From Putridiphycobacter sp965230195 (GTDB taxonomy: Bacteria; Bacteroidota; Bacteroidia; Flavobacteriales_D; Crocinitomicaceae): 64,000 nucleotides of DNA. The position numbers and the translations under genes are program-made. Under the pieces are notes generated by a model. The model had not been told where the DNA came from. It saw only the letters and a program-made list of their open reading frames with translations, and searched no databases. Positions 35,586-45,165 of this stretch are shown here, one piece after another. Within the stretch, counting starts at the first letter, position 1; each line of letters opens with the position of its first letter. The stretch lies in the NCBI GenBank assembly GCA_965230195.1, contig OZ245997.1, positions 5,642,001-5,706,000 of the forward strand, read 5' to 3'.

Positions 35586-36826
35586 TTTAAATCTGATTTA
35601 AGTGAGAAAAAATATATTGTCAGAGACAATATTTGAACCAGGAATAATCCTATCATTACACCCAATAATCCGAAGGATGAAACCAGAGGTTTTGCTAAAG
35701 CCATACTCAGTATACCGGAAGCGATATAACTGGTAAAAATGAGCCTGTTTTTTTCAATTGTCCGGATAATAAACCGGAGTATTGTGCCAATAAAAACCAA
35801 AATGTAAAGCCCGGCAAACAGCAATAGCAAATAATGAAATTCAAGGTAAACCTCGCCGTAAAATAACCTGATAATTTCATTTCTGAAAATAGCTATTATC
35901 CCTAATAAAATGCTTGTTGGAACTGCAGCTTGTTTGGATACAATGCCAATATATTTCAGCATTGATTTTCTGCCATTGGTTTTATATAATTCCGAAGCAC
36001 GGACAGGAATCAGGTTTTCCATTGCAATGAACAATACATGAAGCACGCCAATGATATTTTGTGCTATGCGAATGGCCCCAACACTTACCGGCCCCAATGT
36101 ACTACCGGCTACTACAATAAATAAGTTCCCTGAAAACCATTGCAGTAAGCTGGTACCAATTAAAAATTTAGAAAATCGCCAATGTAAACCTAATGGTAAT
36201 GAATTCTTTTTTAGCCCAAACCCTGCATCATAACGGAATATTAAGCTAAAACTGATCGAGAGCATTAGTAAACAACAGATTGAGATAAGAACCGTATGTA
36301 TTGAAAGTTGATCTAAAGCAACCAGGACAAGAATAATTACCGGCAGTACTCCATACCCTATCAGATCCATTATCAAGACGGTTCCTGGTTTATGTAATAC
36401 AAAAAATAACCTTCTAAGGTAATCGTTAAAGCTATGCAATCCTGTTACTAATCCAGTCAAAAATACCAGACCAGGATTTGACCATTCAGGATTAATTTTC
36501 ATTGCAAACGATACCAAAATGCAGACTGCTAAAACCGAAGTAACTGAGAATATTAACTGAATGCCCATAAGTCCGGAAAGGTATTGCTCTTTTAGGTCCT
36601 GCTTTGGATAAAGGGTATACAACGGCATAATAATAAAGGCTTGTTGCATACTACTGATAAAGAGTACAACCATCCAGGCCAGTACATACAGCCCGTAAAC
36701 TTCAAGTCCCAGAAAGCGGGTAAGCAAAATGGCAACAATAAAGTTAACACCACTTACCAGACCCTGATCAGTTACCACCAATAGTTTTTCTCCATGTGAT
36801 TTTATATATAATCTTAAATTTTTCAT
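35570..36826 (-). CDS. polysaccharide flippase (Wzx-like, MOP superfamily)
   Basis: 418 residues, about 12 membrane helices, with the family start LLVVTDQGLVSGVNFIVAILLTRFLGLEVYGLYVLAWM. It flips undecaprenyl-linked repeat units to the periplasm for the polymerase. It overlaps the Wzc-like gene by 4 bp and the downstream transferase by 16 bp. Confidence 0.87.
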   Translation of the reverse strand: MKNLRLYIKSHGEKLLVVTDQGLVSGVNFIVAILLTRFLGLEVYGLYVLAWMVVLFISSMQQAFIIMPLYTLYPKQDLKEQYLSGLMGIQLIFSVTSVLAVCILVSFAMKINPEWSNPGLVFLTGLVTGLHSFNDYLRRLFFVLHKPGTVLIMDLIGYGVLPVIILVLVALDQLSIHTVLISICCLLMLSISFSLIFRYDAGFGLKKNSLPLGLHWRFSKFLIGTSLLQWFSGNLFIVVAGSTLGPVSVGAIRIAQNIIGVLHVLFIAMENLIPVRASELYKTNGRKSMLKYIGIVSKQAAVPTSILLGIIAIFRNEIIRLFYGEVYLEFHYLLLLFAGLYILVFIGTILRFIIRTIEKNRLIFTSYIASGILSMALAKPLVSSFGLLGVMIGLFLVQILSLTIYFFSLKSDLKWIFK

Positions 36827-39042
36827 TTGGAGATGTATGTTGTGAAATAATAGGAGAGTTGTTTAAAAAAATCTTTTGGTTTTCTATTTTGATTGAACCT
36901 TGATCCCACATAGTTCCCATTATAACACATTGCCAAATGAGCATCATTTAAAACTGTATAAATGTGGTTCAAATCATATTCTTCTTTAAGAAGGTCGGGA
37001 TGCGCTACATAGTGAATTGCAGTATAGTTTGCCCGGACGACATACAGTGTCAAATCGGCACTCTTTATGGCCTCAACACCTGATATATCAATTGCCGTAG
37101 CGGTTGAATCAATAATTACAAAATCAAACTTCAGCTTTAATTGATCTAAATCCTTATTACTTAAACTTTTTTGACCAACATAATTAATCTCTGTCAGCAG
37201 ATTAAAATCAATGGCCTGACCTGTTAAAAATTTTGATAATGCCTGGCCATTTTCTAACGGTGATGAAATACTTAACAGACAAACCGTATATCCCATTTCA
37301 AGCAAATTCAAGGCTGTATGTCTGGCGAGATACGATTTTCCTTCTTTGTTCAATGTTGAAGTAACCGCAATCACCTGATTTGGTTTCATCACACCCTTAA
37401 CCATCATTCCTTTTAACAGAATTCTAAAATCATCTGAGGTCTGACCTTTTCTGATGACCCCTGCAAATGGGAGTAAGGAGTGCTTTTCTATATCACCCCT
37501 GGTAACGACCTTTGCATTTAAATATTTTCTTGAATAAATGAATGCAATGCCAAGTATTAACCCCAGCAAACCAGCAACAAATGTGATTAATGTCTTATTC
37601 GGTGAAACAGGTTCAACTGGAACAATTGCCGGTTGGATGATCCTGTGAAAGGATAACATTGCGGTGGAAGTAATAGAAGCCTCGATTTTTTTTTGAGATA
37701 AAAAATTATAAACATCTTCTAGTAAACGAAATTCCCTTTCCAGGATATGTTGTGATTTTTCCCGGGTTGGAAGATTATCAAAACGGTGTGATGCTTTTTC
37801 TACTTCTGCTTCTATATCTTGACGTTTGACCCGGATTTCCTTTAAATTTTGTTTAATCGCTTCTTTAATATACCCTTTGACCTCAGCAATTTTGGCATCA
37901 ATTGCCTGAACATTATCGTTGTCCGGTTGATACTTTATCAACAAATCATGCCGTTCATCTTGCCATAATTTCAACTTCTTAACCAATTCAGTCATAAGCA
38001 AATCACCAAATCCAAAATTGATCGCAGTTTCATCAAAATAATCTCCTCCGTTAATGTAAGTTTGCAATTCATTAATAGCAGATTCATTCATTTCAAGATT
38101 GATGAGCTGCACATTTAGTTTTGATATTTCCCTTAGCCCAGTTTCTGTTTCCTGAAGTGTGTTCACCACTTTGTTATTAATTTTAAAGGTTTCCAATTCC
38201 TTTTCGGCTTGTTGGAGTTGAAGCGAAACTTCTGCCAGTTTTTTGTCAATAAATTGTACGGTTTTATTTGCTGAATTTGATTTAAACATCATGTAATCAT
38301 CAACATATGCTTTACATAATGCATTTACAATATCCGCCACTTTCTGTGGATGTTCTGCTTTGTATACCGCCCGTAATACGGCAATATCCTTATCAACAAC
38401 CTTAACATCCAAATGCTTACTGATGTGAGCAATAAGGCCATTTCGGGAGAATACCTTAAATTGATACTCTCCCTCCAGGCTGATCCCCCGATCCTGTATG
38501 ATAATTTTATTTTTAAGTATTGTTATTTCTCCCCCGTTAATTTTCAATACTTCGTTAAACTTTCCACACAAAATTTTTTGTTGGTCAGGGGAATCATAGA
38601 TCAGTGTATAACCTGAATCAGTGACAATATTTAGGATAAAATTACGATCGTATAACGCTTCATTTTCGAATTGATATTCAATGTGAAAAGGTGCATCATC
38701 ATACAACATTGTATTTTTCAGCTTTCCTTTTCTATACAGAAGAATATTAAAATCCGAGCTATCAATCATTTTTGAAATGATTAATGGTGACTTCAATATT
38801 TCAGCCTCAGATTCTACAATATTTTCGGTATTGAATACCTCAAGATCACGATAGAATTTACTGTTACTAACTCCCTGCCTTTGATCATCAAGCTTTATTT
38901 TGGCTATGGTTTGATAAACATTTGGACTGTAACTGATAATTTTTCCTGCAATAAAAAGAGATGCTGTGAAAATCAGAATGATTATTGGCAGTCCTTTTAT
39001 CAATGGTAATAACTGTTGCTTAATATTTTGAAATCCGGTCAT
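36823..39042 (-). CDS. Wzc/GumC-like polysaccharide co-polymerase with degenerate tyrosine-kinase domain
   Basis: 739 residues. First membrane helix about 18-36, a large periplasmic Wzz/GNVR part with coiled coils, second helix about 490-510, then a cytoplasmic ATPase-like domain. The P-loop survives as NKEGKS, but the Walker A' motif, normally LLIDxDxR, reads CLLSISSPLENG without its aspartates, while Walker B is FVIIDS. The C-terminus has only a short YYFTTY in place of a long Tyr cluster. Chain-length control is likely, kinase activity doubtful. It follows the Wza-like gene by 3 bp. Confidence 0.87.
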   Translation of the reverse strand: MTGFQNIKQQLLPLIKGLPIIILIFTASLFIAGKIISYSPNVYQTIAKIKLDDQRQGVSNSKFYRDLEVFNTENIVESEAEILKSPLIISKMIDSSDFNILLYRKGKLKNTMLYDDAPFHIEYQFENEALYDRNFILNIVTDSGYTLIYDSPDQQKILCGKFNEVLKINGGEITILKNKIIIQDRGISLEGEYQFKVFSRNGLIAHISKHLDVKVVDKDIAVLRAVYKAEHPQKVADIVNALCKAYVDDYMMFKSNSANKTVQFIDKKLAEVSLQLQQAEKELETFKINNKVVNTLQETETGLREISKLNVQLINLEMNESAINELQTYINGGDYFDETAINFGFGDLLMTELVKKLKLWQDERHDLLIKYQPDNDNVQAIDAKIAEVKGYIKEAIKQNLKEIRVKRQDIEAEVEKASHRFDNLPTREKSQHILEREFRLLEDVYNFLSQKKIEASITSTAMLSFHRIIQPAIVPVEPVSPNKTLITFVAGLLGLILGIAFIYSRKYLNAKVVTRGDIEKHSLLPFAGVIRKGQTSDDFRILLKGMMVKGVMKPNQVIAVTSTLNKEGKSYLARHTALNLLEMGYTVCLLSISSPLENGQALSKFLTGQAIDFNLLTEINYVGQKSLSNKDLDQLKLKFDFVIIDSTATAIDISGVEAIKSADLTLYVVRANYTAIHYVAHPDLLKEEYDLNHIYTVLNDAHLAMCYNGNYVGSRFNQNRKPKDFFKQLSYYFTTYISK

Positions 39043-39045
39043 GAC

Positions 39046-39771
39046 TTATTGGGTTAATGAAATGACTAGTGCGAGTGCCGTTAAAGCACTTGCGAATGGG
39101 ATAAGGGTCGGTGCTTTTTGATCCAGCCTTTTGCCCCGTCTGGAGGGTACATTGATGATATCACCGGATTCCACAATTATTGCATGGAGTTCTCTGTCAT
39201 CCAGTTTTAACAAATTGATAGAATAACTTACACCATCTCTAATCAATTGTACCTTTTTAAAATTGGCGTATTTCTCAAAACCCTGAGCCTTACCAATAGC
39301 CTCTGTAAGGGTAAACCTTTCCTTATCTATAGTATAAACACCAGGTGTTCTGACTTCTCCCAACACTGTTACTTCCCGGTTTAAAACTTTGACTACAATC
39401 AAAGGATTTACCAAATACTTTTCATATTTATTTTTCAACATTAAAGCAGCTTCCGGACAGGTCATTCCTCCAATATTTACAGTACCAATTTTTGGAAGTA
39501 CAATTTCTCCGTTCGCTTCAACTAAAATCCATTTTCCATAAGCCTCGTTCGAATTGTAGATGCTAAAAACAGAACCAACACTCATGTCATCATGATTCCA
39601 AATACTCAGACTGATTTTATCATCCGGTTTAATGCGGTGATAGTACATTGAATCTAAATTCGCTAATTCAGAAATATCACCACTTGAACGGGACATGAAT
39701 ACGTTTTTATTTGTACAGGCATTTCCTAGTAAAAGCAATATCAGGTAAAAAAGGGGTTGTAAAGTTTTCAT
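39046..39771 (-). CDS. Wza-like polysaccharide export lipoprotein
   Basis: 241 residues. A signal peptide with lipobox LLGNAC, a Poly_export domain (IKPDDKISLSIWNHDDMS, GEIVLPKIGTVNIGGMT) and an SLBB domain (VTVLGEVRTPGVYTID). A C-terminal hydrophobic helix (FASALTALALVISL) probably spans the outer membrane. It forms the export channel that works with the Wzc-like protein encoded next. Confidence 0.9.
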   Translation of the reverse strand: MKTLQPLFYLILLLLGNACTNKNVFMSRSSGDISELANLDSMYYHRIKPDDKISLSIWNHDDMSVGSVFSIYNSNEAYGKWILVEANGEIVLPKIGTVNIGGMTCPEAALMLKNKYEKYLVNPLIVVKVLNREVTVLGEVRTPGVYTIDKERFTLTEAIGKAQGFEKYANFKKVQLIRDGVSYSINLLKLDDRELHAIIVESGDIINVPSRRGKRLDQKAPTLIPFASALTALALVISLTQ

Positions 39772-39782
39772 GGGGGAACAAT

Positions 39783-40259
39783 TTAATTTTTAAATATGAG
39801 GTAGGTTAAAGCTATGACAGATAGAGACAATCCAATTAAGAGACCTTTTTTCAAATGCCTTGCTCTGCTATTTTCTTTGACCATTTGATTCATTTTGACA
39901 ATTTTGTCAAGGATAAATTCAAGCCGCTGGAGGTTAGATTCGTTTTTCACCAGGTAATCGTATGCCCCATATTTCAGGGCATTAATAGCCACACTCATCT
40001 TTTCTTGGCCAGTAAAAAAAATGACCTGAATATTAGGATTAATAGCCTTTATCTTCCTAAGCACATCCAGACCATTCATTTTTTCAAGATGGTGATCCAA
40101 AATAACGATATCAGGAGACTGGTATAGGTTATTGACAAAATCTTCACCACTGGTAAATATTTGACTATCAAAACCTTTATCCGATAAATGGTTTTCAATA
40201 ATATTGGCAAAAAACCAATCGTCTTCAACAATAAATATTTTTAAATCTGACTTTTTCAT
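39783..40259 (-). CDS. receiver domain with C-terminal membrane anchor
   Basis: 158 residues. Receiver domain (1-122) with VEDD at the acidic pocket, phospho-Asp in IVILDHHLEKMNGLDVL, FFTGQ and YDYLVKN. Then a short charged linker and a C-terminal hydrophobic helix (about 138-155). There is no DNA-binding or enzymatic output. Same architecture as the protein at 24905-25411. It lies immediately before the export genes wza/wzc, so a phosphorylation-dependent contact with the membrane export complex is a reasonable hypothesis. It overlaps the upstream gene by 4 bp. Confidence 0.82.
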   Translation of the reverse strand: MKKSDLKIFIVEDDWFFANIIENHLSDKGFDSQIFTSGEDFVNNLYQSPDIVILDHHLEKMNGLDVLRKIKAINPNIQVIFFTGQEKMSVAINALKYGAYDYLVKNESNLQRLEFILDKIVKMNQMVKENSRARHLKKGLLIGLSLSVIALTYLIFKN

Positions 40260-40663
40260 ATGCTGGAAATTTGTGATTCGAAATGACTTCCGGAATTCAG
40301 GTTCTCGAAATGCGAGTTTAGGATTGACAGAAATTCCCCATTAAAAGGAAAATAGCTGACAAATTGTAGCTTATTAGCTTCAGAGTTTTCAGGAAATACA
40401 TAAATAGATGAAATGCAATAGACCTGACAATTGAACCCTGTTTGAAGAATGCCTGTTAGAGTTTCATTAATCCACTGGTCACAGTCATCCGTGCAGAAGT
40501 AATTATCTACTATTACAACATCTGGCCGAATTGTATCGATATTTAGTATAGCTAAACCAGGGTTTTGAAGTTTGCAAATATTAATATCCTTATTCCTTAT
40601 CTGTAGTTTCCAAAACTCAGCTGAAAGATTATTTCTACTGACTATTAATAATTTCTTTTTCAT
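40256..40663 (-). CDS. degenerate receiver-like protein
   Basis: About 135 residues from the ATG at 40663; a GTG at 40687 would add 8 residues. It has the start KKLLIVSRNN and the beta3 segment PDVVIVDNYF of a receiver domain, with an aspartate at the phospho-acceptor place. It lacks the paired acidic residues after beta1 (SRNN instead of xDD) and the Thr/Lys pattern later. It is the first gene of the operon that runs through wza, wzc, wzx and wzy, so it probably tunes that operon post-translationally. Function unknown. Confidence 0.6.
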   Translation of the reverse strand: MKKKLLIVSRNNLSAEFWKLQIRNKDINICKLQNPGLAILNIDTIRPDVVIVDNYFCTDDCDQWINETLTGILQTGFNCQVYCISSIYVFPENSEANKLQFVSYFPFNGEFLSILNSHFENLNSGSHFESQISSI

Positions 40664-40778
40664 AGCTAATTCGTTTGGAATTAACACTATAGAAATTATG
40701 CCAACAACTTAACTATTTGATTAACAGTGTTTTAACTGTTTAAACTAACAGAATGATATTCATTTCGGGATAAGCTTT

Positions 40779-40791
40779 TCCCAAATTGGGA
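40779..40791 (-). promoter_or_regulatory. TCCCA-N3-TGGGA palindrome before the first polysaccharide operon
   Basis: TCCCAA-A-TTGGGA, 13 bp, about 120 bp upstream of the ATG at 40663. Closer to the start is TTGGCATAATTTCTAT, with a good sigma54 -24 element but no GC at -12. Confidence 0.65.
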
Positions 40792-40792
40792 C

Positions 40793-43240
40793 TTATTTGA
40801 CTTCGTTTTCCAACTCCTCCATAAGGCGCTGAACCAATAGAGTAAACTTATTTACAGATGTAACTACCAGATCTGTGGAAGGGTAAGATTGATAGTCTTC
40901 AATTTTTCTGACCAAAGACCTCAGTTTTTTTATAGCAAGGTGATCAATTGATGGTTTAAGACGGTGAGCAATTTTACTCACAGATTCCAAATTACTTTCA
41001 TCCAGTGCGGCTTTCATTTTCCTCAATTGCTCGGGAGTATCGTCTAAAAACAGGTGAATCATCTTTTTCATGAATTCGCTGTTATTATTTGTGCTCTGAA
41101 TTAATACTGTTAAATCCATCAGACTTGTTGTATCGGTAATGGCTTCTTCTGAGGTAGTATTCTCTACATTTATCCGATCGGATTTACCATTGGATTTGTA
41201 CTTAATTAACTTGGCCAGCAATTCATCCTGCTTAAATGGTTTACTGATATAATCATTCATACCAGCCTCAATACAACGTTCACTATCTCCCTTAATAGCG
41301 TTTGCAGTTAATGCAATTATCGGGACATCACTTTTTAGGTTTGTTCTGATTATCCTGGTTGCATCAATACCATTCATTTCAGGCATTCGCATGTCCATTA
41401 ACACAACATCATAATTGTTATTTCGTACTGCGGTCACTGCCTCTTTACCATTTATTGCAATGTCTATTTTGCACTCCCAATTTTCCAGAATTGTTTGAGC
41501 CATAAACCGATTAATTTCATGGTCTTCTACTAATAAAACGGACATTCCTTTTATCAATTCCTGGTCTAATTCTTCTTTTTCCCGAACTTCCGGACGGGCC
41601 TTTATCTTTTTAAATTCGACAGAAAAGTAAAAATCAGATCCAATCCCTCTTGCACTTACCAATTTAAGTTCACTTCCCATCAATTCAAGTAATTGCTTTG
41701 TTATGGCAAGTCCTAAACCGGTTCCACCATATTTTCGGGTGGTACTTTCGTCAGCCTGTTTAAAACTTTCAAAAATATGACGTTGTTTACTTGGCTGAAT
41801 TCCAATACCTGTATCTTTCACAGAAAAAATCAGCAAATCCCTGTCAGAATAGGATTTCATAACACCACATTTTACTTTAATTCCTCCTGTTTCGGTAAAC
41901 TTTACCGCATTTCCCATCAAGTTTGTAAATACCTGGCTCAATCTGGTTGGGTCTGCCAGATAAGTTGCAATTCTAGGATCAACATCAAATTCCAGTTCCA
42001 ATCCTTTCTCCTCAATTTTTAATTCTACTGTTTTGCGAACATTCTCAAATAAAGTAGGTAAATGAACCGGCACTTCTTCAAGGCTCAATTTCCCGGATTC
42101 AATTTTTGAAAAATCAAGAATATCATTAATGATAATCAACAAATTATTTGCAGATGTTTTGATGGCATCTACATACTGTTGTTGCCTTAAATTCAAGGTC
42201 GTTCTATGAAGTAATTCTCCCATTCCTATAATAGCATTCATAGGCGTACGAATTTCATGACTCATATTTGCCATGAAGAGTTCTTTCGACCTTACAGATT
42301 CTTCCGCCAGGTCTTTTGCTTCAATTAATTCAGTTTCAATTTTCTTTCGATCTGTAATGTCTCGCGCCAAAGCAATAAATTCAATATCATCATCCAGATG
42401 ATATGTATCAACTGTCTGTCCAATCCAAATTTCATTACCGGATTTTGTAATCACAGGAAATTCAAGGTAAGTCGATAAAACACCTGAGGTCAATTGTTCT
42501 AAATAAAAAAAGAGTACTTTCTTTCTATAATCTTCTCGTATGATTTCAGAAAAATGTTTACCCACCAGTTCCTCCCCACTATAACCACATACATGAATTG
42601 CTGTTGGATTCACATAAAGGAAATGTCCCTTACTGTCGCACCTGTAAATGATGTCACTTACAGTTTCCACTAAATCCTGATAACGTTTTTCATTTAAACG
42701 TTTTTCCGATTCAATTTTTTTCTGAGTAGTGACATCCTTAATCAGCACCAATCGTGCAGGTTTCTCTTCATACTCAATTGTAGTGGCACTAATTTCAACA
42801 TCAATGATTTCACCTAATTTTGTGCGGTGTTGCCAGGTTCTTATTCTAAAAATACCAGATTTTACATCCTTAAGATGCTTGTCAAGATTATCGTCATTTC
42901 CGAAATGTAAATCTTTAATGGTCATTCCAAAAAAGTCAGCTTTAGAATAACCGTAATTATCTATTGCAGTTTGGTTTACAGCCACAATCCGAAAAGTATC
43001 AATTTCATAAACCAACATTGGGAACGGATGATTTTCAAATAGAATCCTGAGCTGTTCCTCATTTCTTTTGATATCTGTCACCCGTTCTTCCACCTCTTTT
43101 TCAAGTGAGGTATTCAACTGCACTAATTTTTGATTTATTTCGAAAAGTTCAAGACTTTTTTCTTCCATTATACGTTCTGCCTCCTTACGTGCTGAACGTT
43201 CACGTTTAAGAATTTGTTTTATGGCATCAAGTTCTGACAA
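40793..43240 (-). CDS. hybrid histidine kinase with PAS, receiver and HPt domains (H-NOX partner)
   Basis: 815 residues from a TTG start 3 bp after the H-NOX stop. It has an N-terminal coiled coil (10-58), two PAS domains (about 62-172 and 185-300), HisKA with His328 in MSHEIRTPMNAI, an ATPase domain (NLMGNAVKF, DTGIGI, GGTGLGLAI), a receiver domain (Asp616) and a C-terminal HPt domain (His759). No membrane segment, so it is cytosolic. Position directly behind an H-NOX gene is the known arrangement for NO-controlled kinases. The HPt could pass phosphate to the receivers at 39783, 24905 and 43785. Confidence 0.92.
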   Translation of the reverse strand: MSELDAIKQILKRERSARKEAERIMEEKSLELFEINQKLVQLNTSLEKEVEERVTDIKRNEEQLRILFENHPFPMLVYEIDTFRIVAVNQTAIDNYGYSKADFFGMTIKDLHFGNDDNLDKHLKDVKSGIFRIRTWQHRTKLGEIIDVEISATTIEYEEKPARLVLIKDVTTQKKIESEKRLNEKRYQDLVETVSDIIYRCDSKGHFLYVNPTAIHVCGYSGEELVGKHFSEIIREDYRKKVLFFYLEQLTSGVLSTYLEFPVITKSGNEIWIGQTVDTYHLDDDIEFIALARDITDRKKIETELIEAKDLAEESVRSKELFMANMSHEIRTPMNAIIGMGELLHRTTLNLRQQQYVDAIKTSANNLLIIINDILDFSKIESGKLSLEEVPVHLPTLFENVRKTVELKIEEKGLELEFDVDPRIATYLADPTRLSQVFTNLMGNAVKFTETGGIKVKCGVMKSYSDRDLLIFSVKDTGIGIQPSKQRHIFESFKQADESTTRKYGGTGLGLAITKQLLELMGSELKLVSARGIGSDFYFSVEFKKIKARPEVREKEELDQELIKGMSVLLVEDHEINRFMAQTILENWECKIDIAINGKEAVTAVRNNNYDVVLMDMRMPEMNGIDATRIIRTNLKSDVPIIALTANAIKGDSERCIEAGMNDYISKPFKQDELLAKLIKYKSNGKSDRINVENTTSEEAITDTTSLMDLTVLIQSTNNNSEFMKKMIHLFLDDTPEQLRKMKAALDESNLESVSKIAHRLKPSIDHLAIKKLRSLVRKIEDYQSYPSTDLVVTSVNKFTLLVQRLMEELENEVK

Positions 43241-43243
43241 ATT

Positions 43244-43780
43244 TTACTTTTTGATTTTAAATTCTACAGTTTTTGCATTATTGTTAATCAAGGTCATCTG
43301 AACATTAGCAATTTCTCCAAAATGTTTTAAGCAACCGATAATCAATCCATAGGCAAAGTCTGCCATTTGGCGCTCGGATTCATAAAACATGATGAGTTCT
43401 GAATCACTAACTCTTGTTGTCCTGAAGGACGGTAATTCAGCATCAGGGTACAATTTGAGCACTTCTTTGTGAATATATTGATCGATAGATTCTAAAAAGG
43501 TAAATGCATTATCCACACCTTCAAAAAACGCTGAGTATAATTTACCGAACCTTGAAAAAAGATGTTCACCATAAACCCTGAGTAAATCCGAAACGGAAAT
43601 ACCTGATATTCTGCTTAATTCAGATAAAAGTGATACCATTTCACCATGATCATACGTCCCAATTGATGTATATACCCCACCTGAATCCAATTTAGAATTT
43701 TCAATAATTTTTCCTGCAACATCATAGCCAAATTGATCTTCAACCATTTCAATAAACTCTGTAAAAACAATACCTTTCAT
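43244..43780 (-). CDS. H-NOX haem nitric-oxide sensor
   Basis: 178 residues, the usual size. Starts MKGIVFTEFIEMVEDQFG. Proximal haem ligand His104 in DQYIHKEVLKLYPDAELP. Porphyrin-binding YxSxR motif at Tyr133, Ser135, Arg137. The position corresponding to the O2-stabilising distal Tyr140 of the Thermoanaerobacter protein is Phe142 here, which favours NO over O2 as ligand (inference). It lies between the sigma54-type regulator (4 bp) and the hybrid kinase (3 bp), so NO should modulate that kinase. Confidence 0.93.
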   Translation of the reverse strand: MKGIVFTEFIEMVEDQFGYDVAGKIIENSKLDSGGVYTSIGTYDHGEMVSLLSELSRISGISVSDLLRVYGEHLFSRFGKLYSAFFEGVDNAFTFLESIDQYIHKEVLKLYPDAELPSFRTTRVSDSELIMFYESERQMADFAYGLIIGCLKHFGEIANVQMTLINNNAKTVEFKIKK

Positions 43781-43784
43781 CTAA

Positions 43785-45119
43785 TCACTCTTTTAACATT
43801 CTATAAATTGTGGACTTTCCTATATCTAAAATACTGGCTACTTTCAATACATTATTATCGTGTTTTTCAAGATAATAATTAAGGATTTTCAAGTTATAGT
43901 CTCTCAATGTCATTTCTTCTATTGCCAAACTATTTATTGGGTTCGAAGCGTAAAATTGAATGTGCTCACTCTCAATTGTATCATCATCTGACAAGACCAT
44001 TCCTAAATCTATAATGGCCTTTAATTCTCTCACATTACCCGGAAAATTATAATTAAGTAATTTTGATATTGCCGCCTCACTTAACTTTTTTTGTTGAAAG
44101 CCATTTTCTTTTGCAAACCCCTCAATAAAATGTTTAGCCAATAAAATAATGTCTTCTTTTCTTTCACGAAGGCTTGGTAGCTTTATTGGCAAACCAATCA
44201 GGCGGTAATATAAATCCTGCCTGAAATATCCTTGCTTCACCTCACTCTGAAGGTCTTTATGTGTGGCACAAATAATCCGACAATTAATTTTAATATTTTC
44301 GGATCCTCCTACCCTGACCAATTCTCTCTCCTGTAAAACCCTAAGCAACTTGGCCTGCATATTTAAATCCATTTCGCCAATTTCATCTAAAAAAAGTGTC
44401 CCTCCCTTTGCTGATTCGAACTTTCCAAGTCTTCGTTCTGATGCCCCTGTAAATGATCCTTTTTCATGACCAAATAATTCGCTTTCTATTAATTCACTGG
44501 GAATAGCTGAAACATTTAATGCAATGAAGGGCTGTTTTTTAATTGAAGAATTATAGTGAATAGCCTTGGCAACCACTTCTTTTCCCGTTCCGGTTTCACC
44601 TGTCAGAGAAATATTTATGTTGCTTTTGGTTGCCTTTTCCAATAGACCAAACACCTTTTTAATAGCGTCGCTACTTCCAATTATTGTCTTGGAAAAATTG
44701 TATTTTTTTACAACCTCAGTTCTTAGTTGTTCTACTTCCTCTTTTAAGGATTTATTTTCCCTGATGTGAGAAATTGTTTTCCAAACACGGTCTTTTGTTT
44801 CCTCATCTTTAACTATATAATCATAAGCACCCTCCTTTAGCAAACTTACCGCTGTAGAAACATCTTCCTGGCCCGATATGATAATAACTTCTGTTCCAGG
44901 ACTTTCATTTCGAATTCGTTTTAAGACTGAACTTCCTGTCATATCAGGTAAGGCATAATCTAATGTAATAACATCAGGTTTCTCAACCAGTCTATCAATC
45001 AAAGCCTTTCCGGTAGTAACGTATGAAACGCTGTAGTCAGGATTAAGTGACAAGTGGTAATTTAATAATTCCGCATACCATTTATCATCTTCTGCAATTA
45101 GCACTTTAAATGGGTTCAT
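43785..45119 (-). CDS. sigma54-dependent response regulator (NtrC family)
   Basis: 444 residues from the ATG at 45119; a TTG at 45125 would add two residues. The ATG has an unusually strong AGGAGGT ribosome site (45132-45138 on the plus strand). Receiver domain with Asp54 (VITLDYALPDM), AAA+ domain with Walker A GETGTGKE (174-181) and the sigma54-contact loop GSFTGA (221-226, a GAFTGA variant), and a C-terminal FIS-type helix-turn-helix. It activates sigma54 promoters from upstream sites. The palindromes before the four operons of this locus are candidate targets. Confidence 0.92.
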   Translation of the reverse strand: MNPFKVLIAEDDKWYAELLNYHLSLNPDYSVSYVTTGKALIDRLVEKPDVITLDYALPDMTGSSVLKRIRNESPGTEVIIISGQEDVSTAVSLLKEGAYDYIVKDEETKDRVWKTISHIRENKSLKEEVEQLRTEVVKKYNFSKTIIGSSDAIKKVFGLLEKATKSNINISLTGETGTGKEVVAKAIHYNSSIKKQPFIALNVSAIPSELIESELFGHEKGSFTGASERRLGKFESAKGGTLFLDEIGEMDLNMQAKLLRVLQERELVRVGGSENIKINCRIICATHKDLQSEVKQGYFRQDLYYRLIGLPIKLPSLRERKEDIILLAKHFIEGFAKENGFQQKKLSEAAISKLLNYNFPGNVRELKAIIDLGMVLSDDDTIESEHIQFYASNPINSLAIEEMTLRDYNLKILNYYLEKHDNNVLKVASILDIGKSTIYRMLKE

Positions 45120-45165
45120 AATCAACTTTATACCTCCTAAGGTACGAAATTATTTTCGAAAATAA

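Noticed and set aside
40663..40800. Canonical sigma54 -24/-12 promoter at TTGGCATAATTTCTAT
   Set aside because: The -24 half is good but the invariant GC at -12 is AT; kept only as a weak possibility. The TGGCACG at 33112-33118 has the same fault.
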